64,000 nt of DNA from Armatimonadetes bacterium DC (GTDB taxonomy: Bacteria; Armatimonadota; Fimbriimonadia; Fimbriimonadales; GBS-DC), in assembly GCA_001442985.1 (NCBI GenBank), contig LDYB01000012.1, positions 31,139 through 95,138 of the forward strand, in the 5' to 3' direction. Below, one piece after another: positions 42,105-49,720 of this stretch. The stretch's first letter is position 1. Each line of letters begins with the position of its first letter. Below the pieces are notes generated by a model. That model was not told where the DNA came from, did no database searches, and saw only the letters and a list, made by a program, of their open reading frames with translations. The position numbers and the translations under genes are program-made.

Positions 42105-43144
42105 TGCAGGGAGCGGCTGTCTACGAACTACACTTCCGTGCGCCGTTGCATATTGGCGAGCGCGGGATCGGTCAGGAAGAAACGCGCGACTTCGTGCCTG
42201 CTGATACGCTCTTCAGTGCGCTCTGCACGCTCTGGGCTTTCCTGCACGGCGAGTCGGCGTTGAACGAGCTGCTGGCACGCTATCGGGATGAGGGGCGTGA
42301 GCCGTTTTTCCTGACCTCAGCGTTCCCCTTTGCAGGCGAGATACGCTTCTATCCGAAGCCCCTGCGCCCGCCCGACACCAGTCTGGAGTTCGCCAAGCGC
42401 TGGAAAAGCATTCGCTGGGTCTCCGAGCGCGTGTTTCAGGCTTACTTGAACGGTGAACCTATCCGCTTAGAGGCAGAAAGCCAGCAACCGCCTGGCGAAT
42501 CCCGTCGCCTGCTGCTTCAGGATGGCAAGATTCTCATCCATCCTGACGACTGGCAGGCGCTCCAGGCGTTCTGGAATTACGAGGCGGACGACCTGCGCAT
42601 TTATGAAGTCGCAACGGTGCCGCGCGTCACACTGGATCGCATCTCAAACGCCTCCCAAATCTGGCTGTTTAGCGAGGTGCATTTCACGCAGGGCTGCGGG
42701 CTGTGGTTTGGGACGGTGTTTGGTGAGACGGGCTATCAACAGCCGTTTGAGGCGTGCCTGCGCCTGTTGGGCGACACAGGACTGGGCGGCGAGCGCAACG
42801 CGGGACGCGGGCTATTTAACTTCGAACGACGCGAATGGACGCTCCACAGCCCCAGCACCGCCAGCCGATTCGTTACGCTCTCCCCGTGGCTGCCTGCAAA
42901 CACTGAGCAGCTTGGCTGGCTTCGAGCGGAAGGCTCGGCGTATGAGCTGACTCTCAAACGCGGCTGGCTCGGCTCGCCCCACGCCAGCAACCTGCGTCGC
43001 AAAGAGGTGTGGATGATCGGCGAAGGCTCTGTAATTGCCCATCCCCCAGAGTTCCGCGCAGGGCAGCTGGTGAACCTCCAGCCTGACGGCGCGTCGCACC
43101 CCGCCTATCGCTACGGCTATGCCTTCCCCGTGGGGGTGAAATGA
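42101..43144 (+). CDS. csm4: Csm4 (Cas5-group RAMP)
   Basis: The 347-aa protein holds the 5' end of crRNA in Csm complexes. LHFRAPLHIGERGIGQEETRDFVPADTLFSALC fits the N-terminal Cas5/Csm4 pattern. The second half includes DTGLGGERNAGRGLF, the G-rich RAMP loop. It lacks the nuclease residues of Cas6. It overlaps csm3 by 4 bp (ATGA) and precedes csm5 by 1 nt, so they are translationally coupled. Confidence 0.9.
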   Translation: MMQGAAVYELHFRAPLHIGERGIGQEETRDFVPADTLFSALCTLWAFLHGESALNELLARYRDEGREPFFLTSAFPFAGEIRFYPKPLRPPDTSLEFAKRWKSIRWVSERVFQAYLNGEPIRLEAESQQPPGESRRLLLQDGKILIHPDDWQALQAFWNYEADDLRIYEVATVPRVTLDRISNASQIWLFSEVHFTQGCGLWFGTVFGETGYQQPFEACLRLLGDTGLGGERNAGRGLFNFERREWTLHSPSTASRFVTLSPWLPANTEQLGWLRAEGSAYELTLKRGWLGSPHASNLRRKEVWMIGEGSVIAHPPEFRAGQLVNLQPDGASHPAYRYGYAFPVGVK

Positions 43145-43145
43145 A

Positions 43146-44300
43146 ATGGCAACCCTAACCTATCGCATGGAGATACTCAGCCCGCTCCATATCGGCAGCG
43201 GACAGGAATACAGTGCGTTCGATGGCGTTTTCTTGAATGGGCGCTGGTATCTGATCGATCTGGAAAAAGTGATTGAGCAGAGCAAAGAAGACCCCACCAA
43301 CCTGGCGAACGCGATGATGCAGCGCGACTTCAGCTGGGCAGGCTGGCTCCAGCGACGCAACATCAACGCCGAACAGGTGGCACGCCACAGCACCCCCTGC
43401 CTTCAGAACCCTGGCAATACCCGAATCCGCGCGTGTATCCGAGACCCCTTCTGGCGACCCTATATCCCTGGCAGCACACTCAAGGGCGCCATCCGCACTG
43501 CCATTTTGGAAGAGCTGGTGGCGCAGGCGAACCGCCATCAGCGCCAGCAATGGGCACGACGCATCACCCAGCGCGACGACAAAGGCAGAACCCCTGACCG
43601 ACGCTATGTGGGGCGCAATGTGCTGGAGCGCGACCTGCTGATCGGCAGAGCCCCTGACAAAGCCAACGAATCGAACTACGACCTGCTCCGCGCCCTGCAT
43701 GTGGGCGACTCAGAGCCAATAGACCCCGACCGCGTGCAGATTGGGCTGATCTGGGTGCATACCCTGCGCAATAACCAGCTGGTGCAAAAGCGCGTGAATG
43801 GTGAGGAATATAAAATCTTCGCCGAGTGGCTCCCTTCAGGCGTGCAGGCGCAGGTTGCTATTCGTCTTGACGAGCAGCTGCTAACTCAATATAGCACGCG
43901 ATTGGGCTTCAACGATGCGCAGGTGAAAGCGATCCGCGATTTTGCCGCGGTTTGCAACGCTCGTGCTAAAGCGGTTATGGAAAGCGAGCAAAGCTTTTAC
44001 CAGGACTACGGCTTGCCCAGAATTGCCCAGTTCTATCAAGGCTTAAGCCGACAACTGCAATCTGTGGAAAGCAAAAGTGGCTTCATGCTCAACATCGGCT
44101 GGGGCGGCGGCTGGGAGGTGAAGACCGTTACCAACCCGCTCACTGAAGATTTGGACGAGGAATACTGGGACATCCGCCGAACCTACAGCCTCGGGCGTCG
44201 CGACTCTAATGCCTTTCCTAAAACGCGCCGCCTGGCTTACGAAGGCAACCAGCCCGTTGCGCCTCTGGGCTGGGTTGCACTCTATCCAGAGGAGGTGTGA
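43146..44300 (+). CDS. csm5: Csm5 (Cas7-group RAMP capping subunit)
   Basis: The 384-aa protein caps the 3' crRNA end. Typical Csm5 features are SPLHIGSGQEYSAFDGV near the N terminus and the PYIPGSTLKGAIRTAILEE RAMP loop near residue 110. The C-terminal half holds GWGGGWEVKT, the glycine-rich motif. An active RNase Asp is not expected here. The downstream CARF-HEPN gene starts 3 nt after its stop, so the whole six-gene set is one operon. Confidence 0.9.
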   Translation: MATLTYRMEILSPLHIGSGQEYSAFDGVFLNGRWYLIDLEKVIEQSKEDPTNLANAMMQRDFSWAGWLQRRNINAEQVARHSTPCLQNPGNTRIRACIRDPFWRPYIPGSTLKGAIRTAILEELVAQANRHQRQQWARRITQRDDKGRTPDRRYVGRNVLERDLLIGRAPDKANESNYDLLRALHVGDSEPIDPDRVQIGLIWVHTLRNNQLVQKRVNGEEYKIFAEWLPSGVQAQVAIRLDEQLLTQYSTRLGFNDAQVKAIRDFAAVCNARAKAVMESEQSFYQDYGLPRIAQFYQGLSRQLQSVESKSGFMLNIGWGGGWEVKTVTNPLTEDLDEEYWDIRRTYSLGRRDSNAFPKTRRLAYEGNQPVAPLGWVALYPEEV

Positions 44301-44303
44301 ACG

Positions 44304-45443
44304 ATGAAACTTATCACTTTTCTTGGGACAGGGCGCTACCAGCCCGTCATCTATCAGTGGGGCGAGCGCCAGAAGGAGACGAAGTTTTTTGCTGAGGCGC
44401 TGGTGGAGTGGTTAGAACCGAAAACAGTTTGTGTTATGCTCACGCAAGGCGCTCGAGATAGTGAGAACTGGGATGCCTTGAGAGACCAGCTCCAACAACA
44501 CCCTATTGAGGTTCACGAGGTTCTCATCCCGGATGGGAAAAACGAGCAGGAGCTATGGCAAATCTTTCAGCGTGTTGCCGATACCGTAGAGATAGGCGAC
44601 GAGCTGGTGTTTGACATCACCCACGGTTTTCGCTCTATACCTGTGCTGGGTTTGTTGGCAGTTGCTTATCTCAAACAGGTCAAAAAGGTGCAGATTCGGT
44701 ATCTGCTGTATGGCGCTTACGAAGCGAAGGAGGATAATGTCGCCCCTGTGTTTGACCTCACCCCCTTCGCCGAGCTGCTGGACTGGCTGACCGCGGTGAA
44801 GATGTTTATCGCCACCGGCAACGCCAGCGAGCTGGCAGACTTGCTGGACGAAGCGCAGAACAACGCCCACAGGCGCGGCTTGCCAGAACCGCCGAAAGCG
44901 CTTAAGTCTATCGCCCGCTCGTTGCGCTCTGTCTCGGAAAGTCTGATGGTGTGTCAGGCGCCCTATGTCGGCAGCGAAATTCGCGAGCTGATTACCAAAA
45001 TTGAGCAGGGTGAACCTGAAATTCACCAGTGGACACAACCGCTTGTACCCCTGCTGGAAACCGTCAAGCAAACCTACGCGCCCTATGTCCCAAACGATCT
45101 GGAAACTCACCGCAAACTGATTGGATGGTACCTTGAGCGGAATCACGCAATGCAAGCAATAACTCTGATGCGCGAGTGGTTGGTGAGTTACCAATGCCGT
45201 CTGGAGGGAAAAGACCCTGAGCTGATGCGCCATCGCGAAGCAGCAGAGGATACGCTCAATTCGCTGGAGCGCAACACCCGAAGCGGCCAACACCGCGAGG
45301 AGCTCGTGGACCTCTGGGGTCCTGTCTCCAACCTGCGCAACCGAATTGCTCACTGTGGGTGTGGACGAAGCGAACAGGTTGAGGGCGTTCTTCAGCAGGC
45401 GAGCGAGCTCTACCAGAGGCTCTGTCGATTACCAATTCCCTGA
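44304..45443 (+). CDS. CARF-HEPN cyclic-oligoadenylate-activated RNase (TM1812/Csx1-type)
   Basis: The 379-aa protein has an N-terminal CARF domain, beginning LITFLGTGRYQPV and including DELVFDITHGFRSIPVLGLLAVAYL, a block typical of the TM1812 group of Csx1/Csx2 proteins. The C-terminal HEPN domain ends with NLRNRIAHCGCG, an R-x4-H active site like that of Csm6 and Csx1. It should degrade RNA when Cas10-made cyclic oligoadenylate binds the CARF domain. It takes the place of Csm6 in the operon. No ring nuclease is seen in the window to switch it off. Confidence 0.9.
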   Translation: MKLITFLGTGRYQPVIYQWGERQKETKFFAEALVEWLEPKTVCVMLTQGARDSENWDALRDQLQQHPIEVHEVLIPDGKNEQELWQIFQRVADTVEIGDELVFDITHGFRSIPVLGLLAVAYLKQVKKVQIRYLLYGAYEAKEDNVAPVFDLTPFAELLDWLTAVKMFIATGNASELADLLDEAQNNAHRRGLPEPPKALKSIARSLRSVSESLMVCQAPYVGSEIRELITKIEQGEPEIHQWTQPLVPLLETVKQTYAPYVPNDLETHRKLIGWYLERNHAMQAITLMREWLVSYQCRLEGKDPELMRHREAAEDTLNSLERNTRSGQHREELVDLWGPVSNLRNRIAHCGCGRSEQVEGVLQQASELYQRLCRLPIP

Positions 45444-45551
45444 AATCGGTCCAGAGGGCTGGAATCCAACAGCCAAATTTTGAAAGCCGCGCTGACCTGC
45501 GTCGGCTGACTTCGGCTATTCGGCGAGGGGGTCGCCCTGCGGAGAGTCCGC

Positions 45552-46100
45552 CTATCGTGCCCCCCACGCCCGTTCCAGCGCGGTGTCCACAATCACGGCG
45601 CGTTCGCGAAGCTCAAAAGCGTCCCAGCGGAGGCGAATGGATTCACGGGCGTAGATTCGGTCTTCCCGCGCCCGCCAGAGGATTCGTCCTGCGACCAGCT
45701 CGGCATTATTCACCCGCGAGCGCGCCCGCACGCCCCCCCATGCCTCCACCTCGCGACGGGCGCTGTCGGCACGCGCATAGGGCGCTGTGAATTCCAGCAC
45801 AGGCTTGCCCTCCCGATAGAGCCAGCCCTGCACCTCGCGCAGCACGCCCTGCGCTTCACCCCCCTGCGCCTCGCCCTGCAGGCTCTGGGCTTTCAAGCGC
45901 CACAGCAGCTTCCCATGCTCGTCAGCCTGCTCCAGCACGGGCGCCTGCACCTGAAACTGCGCCTCAGGCAGGGAGGAAGCAGTTTCCTGTGTCGCAGGAC
46001 GCTCCGAGCGCGCTGGCTGAGGCGTGCGGGGCGCTTCGCAGGCGGTCAGCGCCAGCACCGCCTGCAACACAAGCAACCCTATCGCCCCTCGCCTGCGCAC
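45552..46100 (-). CDS. lptC: LptC-like lipoprotein (LPS export family)
   Basis: The 182-aa protein has a lipoprotein signal with lipobox LTAC (Cys21), then a beta-rich domain with LLWRLKAQSLQGEAQ, EAWGGVRARS and LVAGRILWRAREDRIYARESIRL. This is the OstA/LptC-type pattern (alternating strands with a GxVxxxS turn) that bridges inner- and outer-membrane export of lipopolysaccharide. Its presence suggests an outer membrane. It lies 16 nt downstream of proS on the same strand, probably co-transcribed. Other lpt genes are not present. The 108-bp gap to the cas operon (45444-45551) has no array. Confidence 0.72.
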   Translation of the reverse strand: MRRRGAIGLLVLQAVLALTACEAPRTPQPARSERPATQETASSLPEAQFQVQAPVLEQADEHGKLLWRLKAQSLQGEAQGGEAQGVLREVQGWLYREGKPVLEFTAPYARADSARREVEAWGGVRARSRVNNAELVAGRILWRAREDRIYARESIRLRWDAFELRERAVIVDTALERAWGAR

Positions 46101-46116
46101 ATAAACCCCCTGCCCC

Positions 46117-47850
46117 TCACACGGTCGGCTCGTACTGGCGTTTCAGTTCAGCAATCAGCGCCTGCAGGTGCGCGACTGCCTGCTCCGCCGCCACGCGATG
46201 GGGCGTCTTATCTGTGCGCAAGCGCACTTCTACCGCGCCCTCCTGTACCGCACGCCCCACCACCACCTGAATCGGGATGCCAATCAGGTCGGCGTCTTTG
46301 AACTTCACCCCACTGCGCTCGTCGCGGTCATCGTACAGCACCTCGATGCCCGCCTGAAGCATCTCGGCGTAGAGGCGTTCGGCGACCTCGCGCTGGGAGG
46401 TGTCTTCAGGATTGACCAGAATCAGCACGACCTCAAACGGCGCGACGGTGATGGGGAAGCAGATTCCGTCGGCGTCGTGATGCACTTCGGCGACGGCGGC
46501 GAGGCATCGGCTCACGCCCAGCCCATAGCACCCCATGATAATCGGCTTCTGATTGCCCTCGGCGTCGGTATAGAGCGCGCCCATCGCCTCGCTATATTTC
46601 ACGCCCAGCTGGAAGATGTGCCCCACCTCAATCCCGCGCACTTCGCGGAGCGTGCCGTTCGGACAGCGCGGGCACTTGTCGCCCGCCTCTGCCACACGCA
46701 GGTCCGCCCAGCGCGGCTCTGGAAAGTCGCGTCCCCAGCATACATGGATCAGATGTGCGTCCGCCTCGTTCGCGCCCGTGATGAAATCCTGCAACCCACG
46801 CAGTTCATAGTCTGCCAGAATGGGGATGTCAGGAGGCAAGCCAACGGGACCTGCGAATCCGACGGGCGCGTTCGTTATCTGGCGGATGCTCTCGGCGTCC
46901 ATCATCTCCACGCTTTCGCCGTCCAGCGCGTGCTGGAGCTTGTAGAGGTTCAGTTCGCGGTCGCCGCGCACCAGCGCCGCCACAGGCTTGCCGTCCACAC
47001 GCATCAGCAGGGTCTTCACCAGTCGGTCGGCAGTCGTGTTGAGAAACGCCGTGACCTCCTCTACGGTGCGTGCGTTCGGTGTCGCGACTTTTTCGGCGGG
47101 CGGAATGCCCTCCACAGGGGGCGGGGTGAGCTGCGGGTCGGGCAGTTCGCACTTCTCCGCGTTTGCGCCGTAGCCGCAGGTATCGCACTGCAGTACCTTA
47201 TCCTCGCCACCCTCGGCGACAATCATGAACTCCTCGTTACTGCCGCCGCCGATTGCGCCTGCTTCCGCCTCCACAATAATCGTGGGTAAGCCCATCCGCT
47301 GGAACATGCGCACATACGCCACCCGAATTGCCTGATAGGTACGCTCCAGCGCATCGTAGTCGGTATCAAAGCTGTAGGCGTCGTACATCAGAAACTCGCG
47401 GGCGCGAATCACCCCGCCGCGCGGGCGCGGTTCGTCGCGAAACTTCGTCTGAATCTGATACAGCACCAGCGGCATCTGCCGATACGAACTGACCGTGTGG
47501 CGCACGATGTCAGTAATCACCTCTTCATGCGTAAACCCCAGCGTGAAGGGGCGCTGATGACGGTCTTTCAGGCGAAACAGTATCTCCAGCCCGCTCCGCC
47601 CCGTTTCGTCCAGCAGCTCCTGGGGCACCAGCGCAGGCATAAACAGCTCCACGCCGCCAATGCGGTCGGTCTCCTCGCGCACAATCTGCTCGATTTTGCG
47701 GATGACGCGCCAGCCCAGCGGCAGGTAGATGTAAACTCCCGCCGCCAGCTTGCGAATAAACCCGCCACGCAGCAAAAGACGATGGCTCGCCAGCTCCGCT
47801 TCCGCCGGTACTTCTCTCAGGGTCGGCAAAAAGTAGCGTGTCGCACGCAT
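46117..47850 (-). CDS. proS: prolyl-tRNA synthetase
   Basis: This 577-aa class II synthetase has motif 1 around GWRVIRKIEQIVREE, motif 2 in KFRDEPRPRGGVIRAREFLMYDAYSF and motif 3 in MGCYGLGVSRCLAA. It also contains the bacterial insertion (YbaK-like) editing domain between motifs 2 and 3, with APVGFAGPVGLP. The C-terminal anticodon-binding domain ends near residue 570. The start has GGAGGAGA upstream and a TAAAAT box. It is divergent from the dockerin protein gene. No tRNA gene is adjacent. Confidence 0.95.
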   Translation of the reverse strand: MRATRYFLPTLREVPAEAELASHRLLLRGGFIRKLAAGVYIYLPLGWRVIRKIEQIVREETDRIGGVELFMPALVPQELLDETGRSGLEILFRLKDRHQRPFTLGFTHEEVITDIVRHTVSSYRQMPLVLYQIQTKFRDEPRPRGGVIRAREFLMYDAYSFDTDYDALERTYQAIRVAYVRMFQRMGLPTIIVEAEAGAIGGGSNEEFMIVAEGGEDKVLQCDTCGYGANAEKCELPDPQLTPPPVEGIPPAEKVATPNARTVEEVTAFLNTTADRLVKTLLMRVDGKPVAALVRGDRELNLYKLQHALDGESVEMMDAESIRQITNAPVGFAGPVGLPPDIPILADYELRGLQDFITGANEADAHLIHVCWGRDFPEPRWADLRVAEAGDKCPRCPNGTLREVRGIEVGHIFQLGVKYSEAMGALYTDAEGNQKPIIMGCYGLGVSRCLAAVAEVHHDADGICFPITVAPFEVVLILVNPEDTSQREVAERLYAEMLQAGIEVLYDDRDERSGVKFKDADLIGIPIQVVVGRAVQEGAVEVRLRTDKTPHRVAAEQAVAHLQALIAELKRQYEPTV

Positions 47851-47930
47851 TGAACAGGTCTCCTCCGTGAATCGGCGCTAATTTTACCCCTTTGAGACCC
47901 CAAAAAGCAGGATTCGGGCAAAAAGCGGTG

Positions 47931-47936
47931 TATAAT
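47931..47936 (+). promoter_or_regulatory. -10 box of the dockerin gene
   Basis: TATAAT followed by a 39-44-nt leader and an AAGGAGG site. A two-codon ORF (ATG CGA TGA, 47976-47984) begins 6 nt after the AAGGAGG site; its stop overlaps the likely ATG of the protein at 47981. The main ATG lies 11 nt after the site, a longer spacing. Confidence 0.5.
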
Positions 47937-47980
47937 AAGGGTACTGAAACGCTTCAATAAACGGAAGGAGGCATCATGCG

Positions 47981-49138
47981 ATGAGGCACAACTGGATTTG
48001 GGTTCTGGGCATGGGCGCCCTGCTGATGACAAGCGCGCCCGCACAGGTGATTTTCTCGTTTGAAGACCCCGATATGCACGGCTACGCTGCCGACGGTGAC
48101 CCCGATGACTACTGCCAGGCGGTTGGATACGACTACTGCTGGCAGGTCTTTCAGGCGACGATTGGCGTAACGGACGGCTCCTACTCGATGGGCGTCCGCT
48201 GGCCCGGTGGCTTCCGCTGGCTGATTAGCGACGGCAATCCCAGCATCGTGCCCCTCGTGCGTCAGAGCGGGGGGAAATTCCTGGTGGATGTTACGGCAAC
48301 GCGCTCGGTTCCCTGGTCGAACTTTATCGTCTCGTACAACGATGGGCAATACGGTTGGCGACAGGCTGCCTTGCAAGCCACTTTGCCGCGCACGCCCAGC
48401 ACGATGACCGTGCTGATTGACGCCAGCGCGCTGACACTCCCTGACGCAAGCGCTTCATGGTTCCAGATTGGTCTTGGTATGAACGCAGGTGGTGCGCACG
48501 AGGTTTACATCGACAACCTGCGCGTTTATGACGACAGCAAAACGCGCCTTGCAATCGCCTTTGATAACGACCTGCAGGGCTTCAACTCGGAGTGCGCTAC
48601 GCTGACATGGAACAACGGCGCGATGCAGGTCTCGTGGAGCGGTGGGTTCTGCTGGCTGTTTGGCGGTACCACAGACGGCTTTGCCGCGCTTCTCCACCGG
48701 GGGCACATTCTGGTGATGGATGTAACGGTTCCCTCTGCAGGTCCTGCGTGGTCCAATATGATTATCTCCCTGAATCACGCAGGTGGCTGGAACCAGACTG
48801 CCAACCCGATTGAGCTGCCCACCGCGCCCGGCTCCTACACGATTGCGGTGGACTACCGCGACCTGAACCTGCCCGACCCCAGCGGCTGGGTTACGCTCAA
48901 TCTGGGCATTAACGCAGGTGGGGCACATAACCTGATTATCGACAACATTCGCGTGCTGGTGGAGCCTGTGGCTGGGGATGTGAACGGCGATGGCTGCGTG
49001 GACGATGCCGACCTGCTCGCGGTGCTGTTTGCCTTCGGTTGCGGCTCCGATTGCGGTCCTGAAGATGTCAACGGCGACGGCGTGGTGGATGACGCCGACC
49101 TGCTCGCGGTGCTGTTTGCCTTCGGCAACGGGTGCTAA
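47981..49138 (+). CDS. secreted protein with two jelly-roll-like modules and dockerin repeats
   Basis: The 385-aa protein has a signal peptide (MRHNWIWVLGMGALLMTSAPA). Two related beta modules follow, one near residues 24-165 and one near 180-325, sharing the patterns SWSGGFCWLF or WPGGFRWLI, then WSNMIISL or WSNFIVSY, and the ending GLGMNAGGAH or NLGINAGGAH. The modules recall carbohydrate-binding domains. The C terminus has two dockerin-like calcium repeats, DVNGDGCVDDADLLAV and DVNGDGVVDDADLLAV. Cohesin partners are not in the window. Such tails are common on armatimonadete surface proteins. Confidence 0.85.
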   Translation: MRHNWIWVLGMGALLMTSAPAQVIFSFEDPDMHGYAADGDPDDYCQAVGYDYCWQVFQATIGVTDGSYSMGVRWPGGFRWLISDGNPSIVPLVRQSGGKFLVDVTATRSVPWSNFIVSYNDGQYGWRQAALQATLPRTPSTMTVLIDASALTLPDASASWFQIGLGMNAGGAHEVYIDNLRVYDDSKTRLAIAFDNDLQGFNSECATLTWNNGAMQVSWSGGFCWLFGGTTDGFAALLHRGHILVMDVTVPSAGPAWSNMIISLNHAGGWNQTANPIELPTAPGSYTIAVDYRDLNLPDPSGWVTLNLGINAGGAHNLIIDNIRVLVEPVAGDVNGDGCVDDADLLAVLFAFGCGSDCGPEDVNGDGVVDDADLLAVLFAFGNGC

Positions 49139-49181
49139 CTCACAGTATGGGGTGTGGGGCGTCTCCCACACCCCTGACGGG

Positions 49182-49187
49182 TATAAT
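49182..49187 (+). promoter_or_regulatory. -10 box of the lipoprotein gene, leaderless arrangement
   Basis: TATAAT ends 11 nt before the ATG at 49199, leaving little or no 5' leader. The dockerin gene ends 43 nt upstream. Confidence 0.45.
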
Positions 49188-49198
49188 TCGCCCCATCT

Positions 49199-49705
49199 AT
49201 GGCACACTCACGGAAGCGTAAAAGATGGGGCATGGGCGCTGGGATAGCGCTCTGTATCTTTGCTCTCTGGGCGTGTCAGCCCGCGCCGCAGGCGACGGAA
49301 CCCCCTCCCGTTGAAACCTCAACCGAACGCCCGCAAACGCCCTCGAACCCACCCGCGCCCACCCCACCTGAACCCCCCAAACCCACTGCGGAAGCGCCCG
49401 CCGAGTTCCCGCTCCCAATCTACGAAGGCTTGCAGGTGATTGACAAGCTCACCACCGAGCGCGAGGGGCGTATCGGCATCCAACTGGAGCTGGTGGGCGA
49501 GGTAGACCCCCAGAAAGTGGTGGAATTCTACGAGCGCGAGTTCCAGAAGCGCGGGCTGAGCGTGCGCAAAGGAACCGCCCACGCCCAGAGCCACGAAGAA
49601 GCGCTCCTGCTGGGACAATCTGAAACTATCACTGCAGGTTTGATGATAACTGCCGATAATTCAGGCAAGAAGCGCGTGCTGCTTTCCTGGAGCGAACAAA
49701 AATAA
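49199..49705 (+). CDS. proline-rich lipoprotein of unknown function
   Basis: The 168-aa protein has a basic N terminus, a hydrophobic segment and a lipobox (FALWAC), so it is probably lipidated at Cys26. A Pro/Thr/Glu-rich linker (about residues 28-70) leads to a compact C-terminal domain of about 95 residues with VDKL-type strands and EVDPQKVVEFYEREFQKRGLSVRKG. That pattern appears in small beta/alpha domains, but I cannot name a family. It sits 15 nt before metE, which has an AAGGAGG site, so the two may be co-transcribed. There is no sign of a role in methionine synthesis. Confidence 0.72.
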   Translation: MAHSRKRKRWGMGAGIALCIFALWACQPAPQATEPPPVETSTERPQTPSNPPAPTPPEPPKPTAEAPAEFPLPIYEGLQVIDKLTTEREGRIGIQLELVGEVDPQKVVEFYEREFQKRGLSVRKGTAHAQSHEEALLLGQSETITAGLMITADNSGKKRVLLSWSEQK

Positions 49706-49720
49706 GTAAGGAGGTCAACC

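Noticed and set aside
45444..45551. CRISPR array next to the cas operon
   Set aside because: No direct repeat of 25-40 bp with regular spacing is visible there or elsewhere in the window.
49700..49720. S-box or cobalamin riboswitch before metE
   Set aside because: metE follows the lipoprotein gene by 15 nt, leaving no room for an element.
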